Of a DNA stretch of 64,000 bases, positions 48,501 to 59,900 are shown piece by piece (position 1 is the first letter of the stretch; every line of letters begins with the position of its first letter). The DNA lies in NCBI GenBank assembly GCA_034670405.1, contig JAXDDX010000011.1:4917001-4981000 (forward strand), given 5' to 3'. The DNA is from Hoplostethus atlanticus. Lineage: Eukaryota; Chordata; Actinopteri; Trachichthyiformes; Trachichthyidae. The notes under the pieces are model-generated. The model made no database searches. It saw only the letters and a list, made by a program, of their open reading frames with translations, and had not been told where the DNA came from. Position numbers and translations under genes: made by a program.

Positions 48501-50786
48501 ACGAGTGCATGGAGGATCTATGACAAAGGCAATTAAAGATGTTAGTGTGCATTAGTCTCTGTGTAGTTTTTAGTGCTTAATTGTTAAGCTAATAACAGGC
48601 AGGCACAAGCTGTCGAGTTCATATTGCAATTTCCCCACAGGGATCATTAAAGTTTCATCTCCGTTTCGCTCTAATACCAAGGTAATACAGACTACAACAC
48701 AAGACATCAACTCTGATACCTTCAACACTTTCATCAATTTCCTCTCCGGGGCATCATGCCTCTTCAGGTACTGGTACAGGTAGACGTGCGCGTTGGGATT
48801 TGGGGGGAAAGTGTTGTCATAGGCGTAGTCATTCAGGACCTTCAAGGCCTCCTCGTGGTCTTCGTAGAATTCCAGCATCTGACAATATCAAGCAGATGTC
48901 TTTTTTAGATTATGGACTGACATAGAACAATAGCCAGCTGCATTTCAAAATCACAACAGGGAAGGAAAAAAGGCATTTCTCAAAACAAGGGCAGAACAGT
49001 GGAACAACCTGACAAATGAAATCCAATCATATCGTATTAATGGTGAATATAACTTTATTGTTCTACATATGTCTATTCTATGTAATATGTTTCTGCCTGT
49101 CGCCCCAAACGATTTAAGAACCACAATGGAAATAAGTCTGTAAGTCTTGAAGGGTGCTGTATGCTTATTGGTATGTTGCATTTTATTCTATCAAATAAAC
49201 CCAATCGATCAATCTGTGTTTAAGCTTATACCTTAATTTTTCCATTAGATCAGGGGGATGAGTACTTACATCCACGTAACTAAGGATGAAGGGATCCCAG
49301 ATGCCTGGATTTTTCAAAATCTCCTTTAGGTTCACAGAGGACTGCCGGAAGTAGTTATGCATCTCTTGGTTGCCACCAGCATCAGAATCATCTGAAGTGG
49401 TTGGCCATGAATCACAGAGATTTGTATCAATCACAGCAGGGGGCATTAAGTGACAGTGACAAAAAAAACTCAGGCTCGCTCAGCTTGTAAATAGATTTCT
49501 ACATACACAATAAATAAAGTAAAAAGATGAAGTTGAACAGCACGCAAAACGAATGTAGATATATAGCTAAGATCTTTCTTTAGATCTTTATGATCTAATA
49601 TCTGACTATCAAGTCTATAATAACTATAACTATAATCCAGTTAATTCCATATGGCAGTTACAAGATCTGACCTGTAGATGGTACTGCAACATAACACAAG
49701 AGCTTGGACTGTCCCAGTGTAACTGAAATTAATAATAGATGTTTTGGGTTGCTTTGTTTTGCCGTATCCCCTTACCAATGTTGGTGCATGTGAATTTTTT
49801 GTCACACCAGATGATGTAATCCAGCCAACTCCTGTAGGCCTGGATCAGTTTAATCCTCTGAGACTGACCTGCCGACTGCTTCCCATACCTCCAACTTTCA
49901 GCAATAGACAGCTGACGCTTTGCATCCTCAATCTGGCCATTCACCAACAGGTGGAAAGAGTGTTCCAGACAGATCTAGAAGACATACATTTTAAGGTGCC
50001 AATTCAATATGAGACACTAAACAGTGCTTCACCACTTAAGTACAGCAATATGAAAAGTGTGTACTGTGCGGACAGCTCTATTAGGTAATATAAAGCGTCC
50101 AAAATTACCACTTGGCAAGTGCCAAATGCTGGTCAGGTTCATTTTGAACACTGGTAACATACCATCAGGTAATGCTTAACTCCTGAGTGTTTCATTCGTT
50201 CATAGATATTGTTGTAGTCTTCCATCTTTGAGTTGGGATGATGATGTAGGATCTCAGTGCCAATTCTCCAAATAATCTGGGACAAGAATTGTAAAGAGAA
50301 CATCCCATAACAAGCATATGGAAAACAAACATGCATGCGGTACTTCCTCAAATTGCCCTATGCATGACTAGTATACACCCCTACCTCTGTAAACTGCTGT
50401 GATATGGCTCCTTTTGTGTCCTCTAATATTTGGGGGAAACCAGATAAATATTCTGCTGCCTCTTGCCATCTATGATGCAACATGGCTTCTCTGATCTGCT
50501 GCAGACAAATCCTTGTGGTCTTGTGAAACCCAGTTTCCAGAGATGTCTCTACACACAAGGCAGGAAATGAAATATTATATGAAAATGAACACATTTGTCA
50601 CTAGAATGAAAATGTGTAGGCCCTACCTAACAAGCACAACATTCAAAGAAACGGATGTACCCCACCTATAAATATGGGATCTGCCAGAGGTAGTTTCGAT
50701 TGCTTTTGTCTTCCATTTGTCGAGTTACTGTCCGAGGAATCACCTTCACCTAATTCTTCTCCTAGTTCGTTTTCCAAGTCATCCAT
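45508..50786 (-). CDS. TAF1A: TATA box-binding protein-associated factor RNA polymerase I subunit A
   Basis: TAF1A is a subunit of SL1/TIF-IB, which with TBP and the other Pol I TAFs recognises the rDNA promoter in the nucleolus. Ten coding segments join in frame to 423 residues; from memory human has 450. Matches to the human protein I recall include HHRWQEAAEYL (about 66-76; human HQWQQAAEYM), IIWRIGTEIL (96-105), GQIEDAKRQLSIAESWRYG (146-164), GIWDPF (229-234), MLEFYEDHEEALKVLNDYAY (241-260), NPNAHVYLYQYLKR (267-280) and RKDWWPALHFTSF (369-381). The N-terminus is acidic. Two points are unsure: exons 8 and 9 join in frame only with a weak donor, and the last exon is short and ends without the lysine-rich tail seen in human. 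TAF1A and MIA3 are head to head, as in human. Confidence 0.92.
46620..46672. repeat. Dispersed repeat copy B
   Basis: GAGTTTGAGTTTCTCAGGTG, then GTGCTCTTTTCTTTGTCCGT, then TCAGCCATGGTGG match 37746-37794 with a few substitutions and a short insertion. Confidence 0.5.
46997..47157 (-). CDS. TAF1A: TAF1A coding exon 9
   Basis: Acceptor TGTATTTCTAG|AAATAC and donor TTCCCAG|GTAAGC. It encodes NTGDWEDIVSGKM, RKDWWPALHFTSF and LTRVLFP, aligning with human NSRKNWWPGFHFSYF and the GLLLGKG region. It needs an incoming phase of 2. Confidence 0.88.
47383..48012. mobile_element. Degenerate, internally deleted Tc1-like element
   Basis: It lies in TAF1A intron 8. The right end, GGGGTTCATAAACTTTCAAT then CATCACTGTG, and a diverged left end, CATGCTTGTGAACCCTACAG, resemble the GTTTGTGAACCC-type termini of a Tc1-like family. 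Internal traces include CAAAAACATGTGAACTCCTT, GTGATAACC and CCTCTGAGGTCTCCTTAGAT. No transposase frame survives. Confidence 0.5.
48136..48247 (-). CDS. TAF1A: TAF1A coding exon 8 (3' end uncertain)
   Basis: Acceptor GTTCTTGCAG|AGAAAG. It encodes EKEGDVQRALGIILDMLDYA and on to CLKTIIH. The better-looking donor, CAGTAC|GTATAAG at 48120, leaves exon 9 out of frame. A weaker donor, CACAA|GTTACA at 48136, keeps the frame and is used here. Confidence 0.7.
48451..48517 (-). CDS. TAF1A: TAF1A coding exon 7
   Basis: Acceptor TTTGTCATAG|ATCCTC and donor CAGTCAG|GTAAAG. It encodes ILHALVSSHELMLEYFSLLL; human has ILYQIVPSHKLMLEFHTLL. Confidence 0.93.
48720..48878 (-). CDS. TAF1A: TAF1A coding exon 6
   Basis: Acceptor ATATTGTCAG|ATGCTG and donor TTGAAG|GTATCA. 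It encodes residues 241-293, the best-conserved part of the protein. Confidence 0.95.
48950..49235 (+). repeat. 3' end of a LINE in TAF1A intron 5
   Basis: ACCACAATGGAAATAAGTCT at 49120-49139, then GCTTATTGGTATGTTGCATT, ATTCTATCAAATAAACCCAA and TCGATCAATC form a non-LTR retrotransposon end with a polyadenylation signal and (CAAT)-like tail. The upstream part, ACAGTGGAACAACCTGAC, may belong to the same element. Confidence 0.55.
49270..49391 (-). CDS. TAF1A: TAF1A coding exon 5
   Basis: Acceptor CCACTTCAG|ATGATT and donor GTGGAT|GTAAGT. It encodes residues 200-240, including NPGIWDPFILSYVD. Confidence 0.94.
49776..49974 (-). CDS. TAF1A: TAF1A coding exon 4
   Basis: Acceptor TCTTCTAG|ATCTGT and donor AACATTG|GTAAGG. 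It encodes residues 134-199, with a helical repeat-like stretch HLLVNGQIEDAKRQLSIAE and a LIQAYRSWLDYI core. Confidence 0.95.
50163..50276 (-). CDS. TAF1A: TAF1A coding exon 3
   Basis: Acceptor CTTGTCCCAG|ATTATT and donor CTGATG|GTATGT. It encodes residues 96-133, IIWRIGTEILHHHPNSKMED onward. Confidence 0.95.
50385..50548 (-). CDS. TAF1A: TAF1A coding exon 2
   Basis: Acceptor TTGTGTGTAG|AGACAT and donor ACAGAG|GTAGGG. It encodes residues 41-95, including LHHRWQEAAEYL. Confidence 0.94.
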
Positions 50787-50809
50787 GATCAGCAGCGTAT
50801 GACTCCCAC
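50666..50809 (-). CDS. TAF1A: TAF1A exon with start codon
   Basis: Acceptor TTCTTCCTGCAG|GTGGGA at 50809, 23 bases of 5'UTR, ATG at 50786-50784 and donor TTTATAG|GTGGGG. It encodes the acidic MDDLENELGEELGEGDSS start and a basic GRQKQSK patch. An acceptor this close to the ATG implies an upstream non-coding exon. Confidence 0.9.
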
Positions 50810-51545
50810 CTGCAGGAAGAAAAACAGTATTGTGTTCAACTGTATGAGACTTAAACACACATGCAGAAGTAATAATGCTTAGCAGAATTTAGCTGGTGTT
50901 CAGGATTTCATAAATTATTTCTGTGCAGCACCAAACTGGCTTACACTCTTTTGAAGTTTTTACATTAGTTTTAACACAGCAAGCAATATGATTGAGCAAG
51001 AAGTGTGGTATTTATTATTGAGCATATATGCAGCATGACCACCACCCTGAAGAAGGTCTGAGGCCCAATTTGGGTCCTGAATCAGGTTGTAACTGATTGC
51101 AGGTTGCACACTATGTGATTGAGGTGTAACATGGAGACTGCAAACCTGGTTATTACGGATGGACACATAATACTATACCAGTACTGTTATCTGACTTTCA
51201 AGTCTTTATATGAACACATTTATAGATTATCTAAATTACGGCTATGTGACACTAAGTCCATACAGAGTCACAACTCTTTGGGAATGTAGCTTCAAAACTA
51301 CCAGCTATTAGCTAGTACTTCGATGTTTTTATTAAGGTTAACTAACGTTACCGCAGGCAGTATTATCCGGCGTACAGTAGTAGTCAAATAAAACTTGAAT
51401 TCGCTGCTGTTACCGAGCAAAGTTTGGGAAATTTCGATATTATTCTGGTGCTTTTCATACACTGGCTAATTTGCACAGACAACACGTTGCCGTTACCGAC
51501 CATGAAATGTGTCCCTATTTGTTTGTAGCGCTGACGTTTGGGGAA
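50810..51545 (-). other. TAF1A: TAF1A 5' intron and presumed non-coding first exon
   Basis: Two possible donors for a first exon lie on minus near 51499 (GTCG|GTAACG) and 51351 (CTGCG|GTAACG). The choice cannot be made from sequence. Confidence 0.35.
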
Positions 51546-51552
51546 AGCGAAA

Positions 51553-51628
51553 CAATCATTGGTTGCTACCAAAGACGTGTTAGGAAAAGCTAGGCAATCA
51601 TTGGTGGTTTTAGGCGGAAGAGGCGGGT
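51553..51628 (-). promoter_or_regulatory. TAF1A: TAF1A promoter: duplicated CCAAT element, ETS and GC box
   Basis: CAATCATTGGTTG (51553-51565) and CAATCATTGGTGG (51595-51607) are near-identical copies 42 bases apart; on minus each is a CCAATGATTG, an NF-Y site. GGCGGAAG (ETS-like) and GAGGCGGG (GC box) follow at 51614-51627. There is no TATA box. This is typical of a housekeeping promoter. Confidence 0.55.
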
Positions 51629-52775
51629 CAAAGCGTTCTTCTTCTGCTTCTGAGTTTTATGATAATTGGCATCCAAACTCCCATTACCGCCAACTAATGT
51701 ATTTTAAAGAATAACCCCAACGAAAAAATAGAAACAACAATCTTACAGTATTGCTAGCGTTACATATAGTGTGTCTGTGGTACTCAATAGTGAATTTATG
51801 GAGACTTTATCTGTCTGACTTTATCTCTCTCTTTATTTTGTCTTCTATGGTATAACTATAACATTCATATGATATTCGTGTAACATTCCTATGGGAACTC
51901 GAGAGTTTTACTGTGATACATACCATCAGACTAGTCAAACTAGATTACTCCCCATCCTCTAGCCTTCAAATAAATCTACAATCCCGACAGCACAATTCAA
52001 ACCCTTGTTGAGATGACAGGGGATTTGAATATATGTCCCCAATATTCTACAATGTTCTGGCTGTATCCATCACCATCTCTGTTTTCTCAGATTTCCCCCC
52101 AACTTCTGAGAGGAAGCCCCCCCCCCCCAAAAAAAAGTTCTCACAGGAATAAAAAATGCAATAAAAGTGAGAAACTTTGTGATTAACTATACACAAAGCC
52201 TATCAGATCTGCATTCGGATACTTGAAGAATTTGTTCTCTTGTGGCCTGACTGACCTATTTCAAATTTCCTCAGTTTCAGTGAGAGGCTCTTCTCTCTCT
52301 TTTATCTCAGCCAGTTCTCTCTCTTGAAAGGGGAACACTACTCAATTATTCAAGAATTCCTTTGTTATCCCTGTGGTGTAGGGCAGTCCAATCAATGTTT
52401 GTGAAAATTACCAACTTTCTCCCAAAGACAGAAACCAGAGAACTAAGATTCACATTTGGATGTCATCAGGTATAAAAATCTGTATCTTCTCCAAGGACAA
52501 TGAATGTGATTCTTGACTTTTTAATAACCAAATAAGGTGTATTCTATATGTTTGGCTATATATAGAGAGAGAGCAGTCCGATTTGAACCATATAAAGTGC
52601 CCTTATCCCCAGTCAAGATATGAGCTACAAGCTGGAATAATGTGTGCATCCAAACACAATTGAACAGCTCCACATTTTCGTTATTGATCACAAATTTATC
52701 TGGTTTCTTGTTTAGGGAAAGTTTCTCATGATCACAATTATGGATTGAACTTGACTTCATACCTTAGACGCACAG
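51629..52775. other. TAF1A-MIA3 intergenic stretch
   Basis: No exon is seen. It contains a C9A7 run near 52119-52135 and unique AT-rich DNA. Confidence 0.5.
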
Positions 52776-52946
52776 TTCCTCAAATCCGGGCCTCGGGGTC
52801 AAGAGTGCTGCTGGTTTTCTCTCCTACCAGGAAGTTAATTGCATTCACCTGGCATCCCAGGTCTTAATCAATCCCTGATTAGACAGCTAGAATGGAAACT
52901 ACCTGGCAGAATAGAAAACCAGTAGTACTCTGGATTTGAGGACCAC
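52776..52946. mobile_element. MITE with long inverted ends
   Basis: The left end has CCTCAAATCC then AGTGCTGCTGGTTTTCT. The right end, reverse complemented, has CCTCAAATCC then AGTACTACTGGTTTTCT. The core includes a TTGCATTCACCTGGCATCCC phrase. It is non-autonomous and has no ORF. Repeats of the 'ggccctcgaggac' style are frequent in fish genomes. Confidence 0.65.
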
Positions 52947-53091
52947 TGCTAGAGCCTCAAAATTACAGTATGTTTGTGTTTGTGCTGAAAGAGGCCCACT
53001 GTTAGCTTTGTTTATGCTTTGATTTATTTGATAGAAGATATTGTTCCACTCTCAAACTGTTCTTTACTAAGAAAGAATGAGTATAATAATA

Positions 53092-53135
53092 GTTTATTTG
53101 TAAAGCACTTTTCAATATGAAGTTGTGTTATAGAG
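53092..53135. repeat. Fragment of the 'AAAGTGCTTTAC' teleost repeat
   Basis: AATAGTTTATTTGTAAAGCA then CTTTTCAATATGAAG matches the head seen at 13801. Confidence 0.4.
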
Positions 53136-53639
53136 GAAACTAACAAATCAAACAATACTTCAAATAGTGACACTTAATTACAAATTAGATTTACAAACTA
53201 CATGCAGCCTTTTATAAAACTGTTAGTATATGACAGCTAATCATGAGTTTTACATGCATTTTGAGACTTTACAGACGTGTTGAATCTCAAACTGTACACT
53301 GGCCTGTTGGTTCTTCCGCTTTTCAGTATGACCGACCATCACTCTTTACAAACTCGTTATTTACATTACATTACATTTACATTTCCCTCGCTGTGTTTAT
53401 GTTGCTACTCAAAACACCCAGTTTCAGCGGACTACCGACAGTCCGATAGGCAGATAAACATGTAATTGACCAACACTTGAACAATGTGTATATATGTATG
53501 ACCAAGACGAATACGAAATGTTGATGTTAATCTCTTTGATGCATTGTAGTGTAGATGTCCTGAAATGAAATTTGATTATTCCAGAATAGACCATAATACA
53601 TGTAATGACAGGATATTACAAGTATTAATTTCGTGGCCG

Positions 53640-53814
53640 GGTTCCGTTTTATCATAGCAGCTTACTTGAGATTGTTTTCCAGACTTCCCAGCCCAAGTCA
53701 GAACCGTATCCTGATGTAAAGCTACACCCCACAGCCGGATCTGCTGACGTGTCGGCTCCTGCTGCCCAGTGCTCAGACTCCAGCAGTATCAACTCCGTCA
53801 ACAGAACTGCCAGC
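53640..53814 (+). promoter_or_regulatory. MIA3: MIA3 5'UTR and proximal promoter
   Basis: Repeat-free, moderately GC-rich sequence precedes the ATG. It holds CCAGACTTCCCAGCCC and a CTGACGTGTCGG motif that resembles an unfolded-protein/CRE ACGTG core (53745-53755). The transcription start is not marked by a TATA box. Confidence 0.4.
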
Positions 53815-53935
53815 ATGGCAGCAAAGGTCTTTTACCGAAAAGGCTTTTTATTGCTGCTCTTTAATTTTATTTCCACTGCAGCCTTGGATAAAAGATTCTC
53901 TGACTTTAAAAGATGCACCGACGAGGAGTGTAGCA
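53815..53935 (+). CDS. MIA3: MIA3 coding exon 1
   Basis: MAAKVFYRKG and a leucine/phenylalanine core form the signal peptide, followed by KRFSDFKRCTDEECS. Donor TAGCA|GTAAGT. An upstream in-frame GTG (53749) is not needed. Confidence 0.95.
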
Positions 53936-56900
53936 GTAAGTTGTTGCTTGTTAAACTGGCTCATCATGACTTCAAGGATGCTTCCACCAGGCTGAACCGA
54001 CACCGGATTCCAGCTAGCCATAAACTGCGTGTTATCTTTGACCTGTTGCCAGTCGATATTTGCGAACTGGATGACCTCCTAGAGTTGTTATAGTGTTGTT
54101 TATGTGCTGCCCCTCGGGGGGGAAAATTGGGCAAGCTACCATTTGTTAGTATCTTGCGTAGACTAGGCTAGACTGTTGGCTGGCTGCCTGGCAGCCCCGG
54201 CCTGCCTTGCTAACCATTGGCCTGACTGGGTAACGTTAAATATTGGTGTCGGCTATCGCTAGCAGCTAATTACCTGCCGGTCGGCTTTAGCACAGCCTTA
54301 TTTCTGCTAATGTTATCACGTTACCGCACCTGCACAAACAGTAGTTAACGCTAGCTAGCTAAGTCTAGCCTCGGTTAGCTCTGTTGTTGGTGGTTAGCGT
54401 ACCTCCATTGTGAGCTGGAATAAAGTTAACGCAGTTGTTACTTAACGTTACCACCTCCTGGCTAGTTAACACAAAGAAACTAATCTAACAAAAAACAATA
54501 CGTTACCGATTTAACAACACACTCTTTGAAACCCAATGAAGCATTGCGTTGCCGCAAGGATTGATGACTTAGCTTAGCTAACGGCTACAGAATTTGAATT
54601 AACATTAAACCTGTTGTGAAAGTGCAGTTGGCATTCCTAGATTTGAGTTAACACAGCTCGTATTACAAGTAACTAGTGTTAAGGTGAAAGTCGACTTTGA
54701 GACCAAGACAGAGGGAAATCACTACGTTACTGCTGTGCAGGTTTATCGAAATTCCCATATTGGCGACATATTGACATAACGTCAGCAAAAGCTACTTATG
54801 GATTATAAAAACAGGTCTACATTATAGACACGAGCCCACAAAAGGAGTAATGTGTTTGTTATTCGTTAATTATTTGACAAAATTATTTAACAGAGTCTAA
54901 GGAAGAAATTGGAAACCAATATGTGAGACCAAGACCGGTGTATCACTGAGCTGTGGTCTTATTCACCCACTCATTATTTAGTAGCAGAAATTTGTGTTCC
55001 CCTTTTCCCAATAAAATGTTTTATATTTTGTTATGACATGAATGCACAAATGTTGATCATTATGACACTGAGTGGGGAAGTTACTGCCAGGATTCTTCAA
55101 TTTATTTTAATGCACTATATAGGAAAATAACAGATTAATAAGGCTTACCTCCTCCTTGTATTTCTGATTCTATGCATTTGTATTCACAGTGCTCCTGTGT
55201 AGGGGAAAAGCAGTGAGTGATTTCTCAGGGCCAGATTGTCGGTTCCTGTCCTTCAAGAAATCAGAAACTATCTATGTATACTACAAATTATCAGGCAGAA
55301 GGGCAGAAGTATGGGCGGGCAGTGTAAGTATACTGTGGTTAATATTTAATTACGTGATAACAATTACGTAGGCCTATGCTGTTGTAATCTTCAACGTGAT
55401 CTCTCCTTGTATTTGTCTATAGGTTGGTAACCGCTTTGGCTATTTCCCAAAGGACCTTCTTGCAGTCAACCATGTATATACTGAAAAAGAACTTGAAGTT
55501 CCAGCAGAGGTATAAAATCAGTTGCTGATTGACTGAATTTATTTGACAAGTTAAATGAGAATATAAAAACAGTATGGAGCAGTCCTAAAAGTCATGTGAC
55601 AGGGATGCTTTTTTTTCTTTTACCAGATGGTGGAGTTATGCAAGAATTGAAAAAAGTATATATTTTTTGTAATCCGATTGTTTCTCTTCTTTCAGGAAAC
55701 AGATTTTGTCTGTTTTGACACAGGATATGATAAGTTTGGCAATTATGACTTAGATTCCTTGTTAGGCTCCTCTGTATTAATGGAGGAGAATGACAATGGA
55801 AATACAGACAGATCTGACGAAATACAAATGGCAGAGGGCGCAGAAGAAGAAACAAAGCCACTAACAGATGAGATAGAAGAAACAAAGCCATCAACCGATG
55901 AGACAACTGACAGTGAAAATGAAAATGACCGTCATGATAACTCAGAGGATCTTGATAGCGTCCCAGTTGATCCAAGTGCCTCTTTGCCTCAGTTTGACAA
56001 GGCAACTGAAACATTCACTAGAGAAGGGGTGGGGTCGGATACAAGAGCTGCACCTGATGCTACTAAGAGGGCCACAGAAGATGCACAGAAAGAGCAACAA
56101 ACTACAGGAGATTCTGTTCTGGAAAATTTAGATTCAGAGAAAAGTGAAACCAAAGATACTCCCACAAAACCTGAGGTTGAATCTCTGCGCAAAGATGATC
56201 CTGATCCTGATCCAGAAAATGAACCCTCGATTTCTGAAGGGAAACAAATCCCTGAGTTAAAAACGACTCTTGGAACAACCTTTGATGCCGTTACCACAGA
56301 TGATGAAGACACCTGGAAGGTTACTCCATATGAAGAGGAAGAAAGCAAAGAATTGGAATATCATCACGATGATGACCCTAATGATCAAAAAGAAATTCCA
56401 TTGCTGTCGTTCTCCGAGAAAGCGGCAGACACTCCGGATCCTGATCCTCTAAACAAGGAGGAAAGTCCACCAACAACACAAGATGATGCTCAGCAGACTG
56501 CAGAGGAAAGAAATGTGTGGACATCTCTTGGAGATACAGTTTTTGCAATTGTCAGTGGTGGAGAGAAGACGGCACATATTTCCAGCTCGGAGGAAGATGA
56601 TGAGGATGAGGAAGAAATCCCCTCAAAAAGCCCTCTGAGTACTGAGGAAGCAAAGAAAGAAGACGTTCAGATGCTATTTGCAGAACCACCTGAAGAGCCC
56701 GAGACTGGAAATAAAGAAACTGATACGGACTCTCAGCCATTGTTGTTTGATTATGTTGATAATGTTGGAGAAGTGGCTGGACAGGAAAATGCCCAGGGTG
56801 AAACGGCAAGACCCACTGATGAGCAGAGCTCCCATAAAGAAACAGAGGAGAATACAGCAGCAGCGAACACTATATCAAGAGATGACAGATCAGTGGATCC

Positions 56901-56959
56901 CCAGCCTCAAACATTAGATATTAAAACACCTAATGAACCCTATGATGAGGAGGAGGAGG

Positions 56960-56990
<31 letters not shown>

Positions 56991-59900
56991 GGATGAGGAG
57001 TCAGAAGAGACAGAGGTTCAAGATGATACCGCATATATACAGGACAGTAAAACTTTGAATGATCATGAAGAGGACTTGGACACTAAATCAGAAGACAACA
57101 AAACTATGACCCATGAAGATTTATCTGTTACGGAAATTGAACCAAAAGAGGACGTGTCCGCTGAGGAAGATGATGAAGATGATGAAGAAAAGACAGAAGA
57201 TGATAGCCTAATTAAGCGATATCATGACCATTCATTTAGCGATGTAGAACAGAATAACAGTAAGGATAGTGACCCAGAATTGTCTCTCAAGGAAATAGAG
57301 CAAAATGAGGACCCACTCACAGAGGAGAGGAACGATGAGCTATCAAAAGACACAAAGACGGAGGAGGTGGAGGAGGAAGAAGAGGAGGAGGAAGAAGAGG
57401 AGAAGGAGAAGCAGGACAATGAGAAGGAAGAATTGCTTGAAGATGAAAATGCCATTCCTTTCACACGGTCACATGAATCACACACAGATATTGACAAACC
57501 CTCACTTGAAAGTCTGTCAAACTCGGAGCCAGAATACAGTGACAGCGTACAGAGACTGACTCTGCTGCGAGGGCACTTTGCGGAGGAGGTTATGGAGCGG
57601 TTCCAGAAAATTTTGGGTCTCAAGAATCTCCTCCGGGTGGAGGCCATGTTCTCTGACCTGGAAGTGGAGTTGCAGGCTGCCCGTCGCTCACACCTGGGCA
57701 CCGCTGAAGACATTGAAAGGGCACTTGAGGGCATCTTGGAAACCTCTGAGATCTCTATCCTGGATGAGATTGACAAGATGCTGGATAGGCGGGGCCTAAA
57801 ACATGGCGACGTGCAACAAATGGACACCAGTATGATTGATGAGGAAGCTGAAATGTTGGACGACTTCCAGGAGCTTGCGTTCAGCCTACGGCAGAAGTAT
57901 TCAGCAGCCAGTGACAGCACACCTTTGGCAATAGACAAAGCATCAAATATTGACCAAGGTAGTTTTGTTTTTATTGTCAATTGTGTGTTTTGAAGCATCT
58001 TTTATGTTTAGTGTTTGTATATTTAAAGGAGGGTTGAGAGCTCTTCTGTGATTGGTAATAGAGTCAGACACATATAACCAATGTTATCCACCGATATGGG
58101 ACTGTGTATTGTGTCAGCTTAAATTCCACTGATAAAAATGAATGCAAAACCTGATATTATGGCACAGCAGGCATATAGCCTTCTATGTAGCCCTTTGTAA
58201 ACAATTATTCTTTAAGTTACACATTTAGGGACTGCTACTTTTGAAGTGATCTCCATTGTGTACATAATTGCCAAAGTAATTGACTACACCTGCCGTCACC
58301 AGATCAGTTATAGTCTTTAAACTTAAACCAGAGATATGAACAAGCGCACACTGCACAACAAGCTGAAAAATCCCGCCCCTCATTGATGCCTTATTGCGCT
58401 GTGTTTTTCAATGTTTTCATTGTAGATGCAGATGAATTGAACGTTAAAAAGGAAGCGATGCCCCAGCACATCGTTGAGGAAAAAGATGATGACAGTGTCC
58501 CTGGGCCTGAAAGGGATGACAATCTCACCGTAACAGATCTGGAGGAAAGGCCACCAGAGAAGGAAGAGGAGCGGGTCATATTGGATGATATACCCAGGGG
58601 ACCAGATATCAGTGTGGAGGAAGATGGAGGGCACTTTAATAAAAACAACGACAATCAGCCAAGCTTCAGTCAGCCAGAGGAAATGCAGAAGGTCCCACAA
58701 GCTATTTTGGAAAATCCTTTTGATATGGGTCTTGGTGTCGACATGGAGCACTCGTCTTCAGGTTGGTGGTTGGTTTTACAAAAAATATGTTCTGAACATA
58801 TCCAAAACAGTCCAACCCAAAACAGAATTCATTTCTGCTGTCCCTTTGATCTCAGACAGTTCAAGTTTACATTTTCGAAACATGAGCAAGTAACATCATA
58901 GATTAGGTTCTCTGGTTTCCATCTCTGGGAGAAAATTATTAATATTCACAAACTTGAACTTTGTATGAGGGTGGATTGTCACTTGATGTGTGCAAACTGT
59001 AATACGCTCATTTTGTTCCTCCAGGATCTCTGGACTCAGTGGAACCTGTGTCTGATTTTCATGAAGAAGAAATGGGCTTATTCTCAACCGGAATGTTATA
59101 CATACTCTGTGTCCTTGCCATGATCAAGACAAAAGTTGCAGAGTGGACAATTGTGGTAAGTCAAAGAATAAATAGGATGCTAGCTATGTCACTTTATTCT
59201 TTTTGGATCCTTGTGTAGTGCACATGAAAGGAATAGTTCAACCTAAATTGAAAATTCAGTCATTATCTGCTCTCCCCCATGTCAGCATAAACTCCATTAA
59301 AGTTTACAGGACCACCAAACACAGCAAGTTAGCCCCTGTACCTCCATCCCAGCCTTCTCCCAAACTATTGAAATTAACAAAGCAATCTTTTTGCAACTCC
59401 AAAAAGCATAAAATGTCCATTACATTTATCTAAATAGCTGTAATTAAAAAAATGTCTTAAGTAAAGGAACCTACCTTGTTAAATAAGGGTTAATCATTCA
59501 AATTTTCATTACCTTAACTCTTAATAGTTTCCCCTTCATGTAGGATCTTTTATATCCATATGGGATGTGGTATCCTTATCACAATGAAGCCGTAATTGAG
59601 ATGCCTGATGTTAGGAGTCTTGAGTAGACTGGTGCCAAGAGCTGTACTCATGGGTTTAAGGTTGGAACCTTGACTGAACCTTATGTAGTAAATTATATTT
59701 CAAGAAACATGATTACTCGGCCAAATAACTGCCCAATGAATTGTATTATATAATATTATGAATTTACAGTTTCCGGTCTCCTAAAATATGCTGCAAAATG
59801 GCTGCAAAAATCTAAATCTTTATGAAAATCCAAATATGTCTGTGTTTTCCTACCCAATGTCCTATGGCTGGAGGTCGTAAACCTCCACGTTCCCAGGTGT

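Noticed and set aside
53355-53390. TACATTACATTACATTTACATTT as a second L2/SINE tail
   Set aside because: The ATGTA-type tail is there, but the diagnostic CGCTTTGGATAAAAGCG core is missing next to it.
53749-53814. N-terminal extension of MIA3
   Set aside because: It starts at GTG. The ATG at 53815 has a strong context and gives the signal peptide directly.
57222-57998. 258-residue minus-strand ORF
   Set aside because: It is antisense to MIA3 exon 4; the Ser-runs come from reading GAG/GAT repeats backwards.
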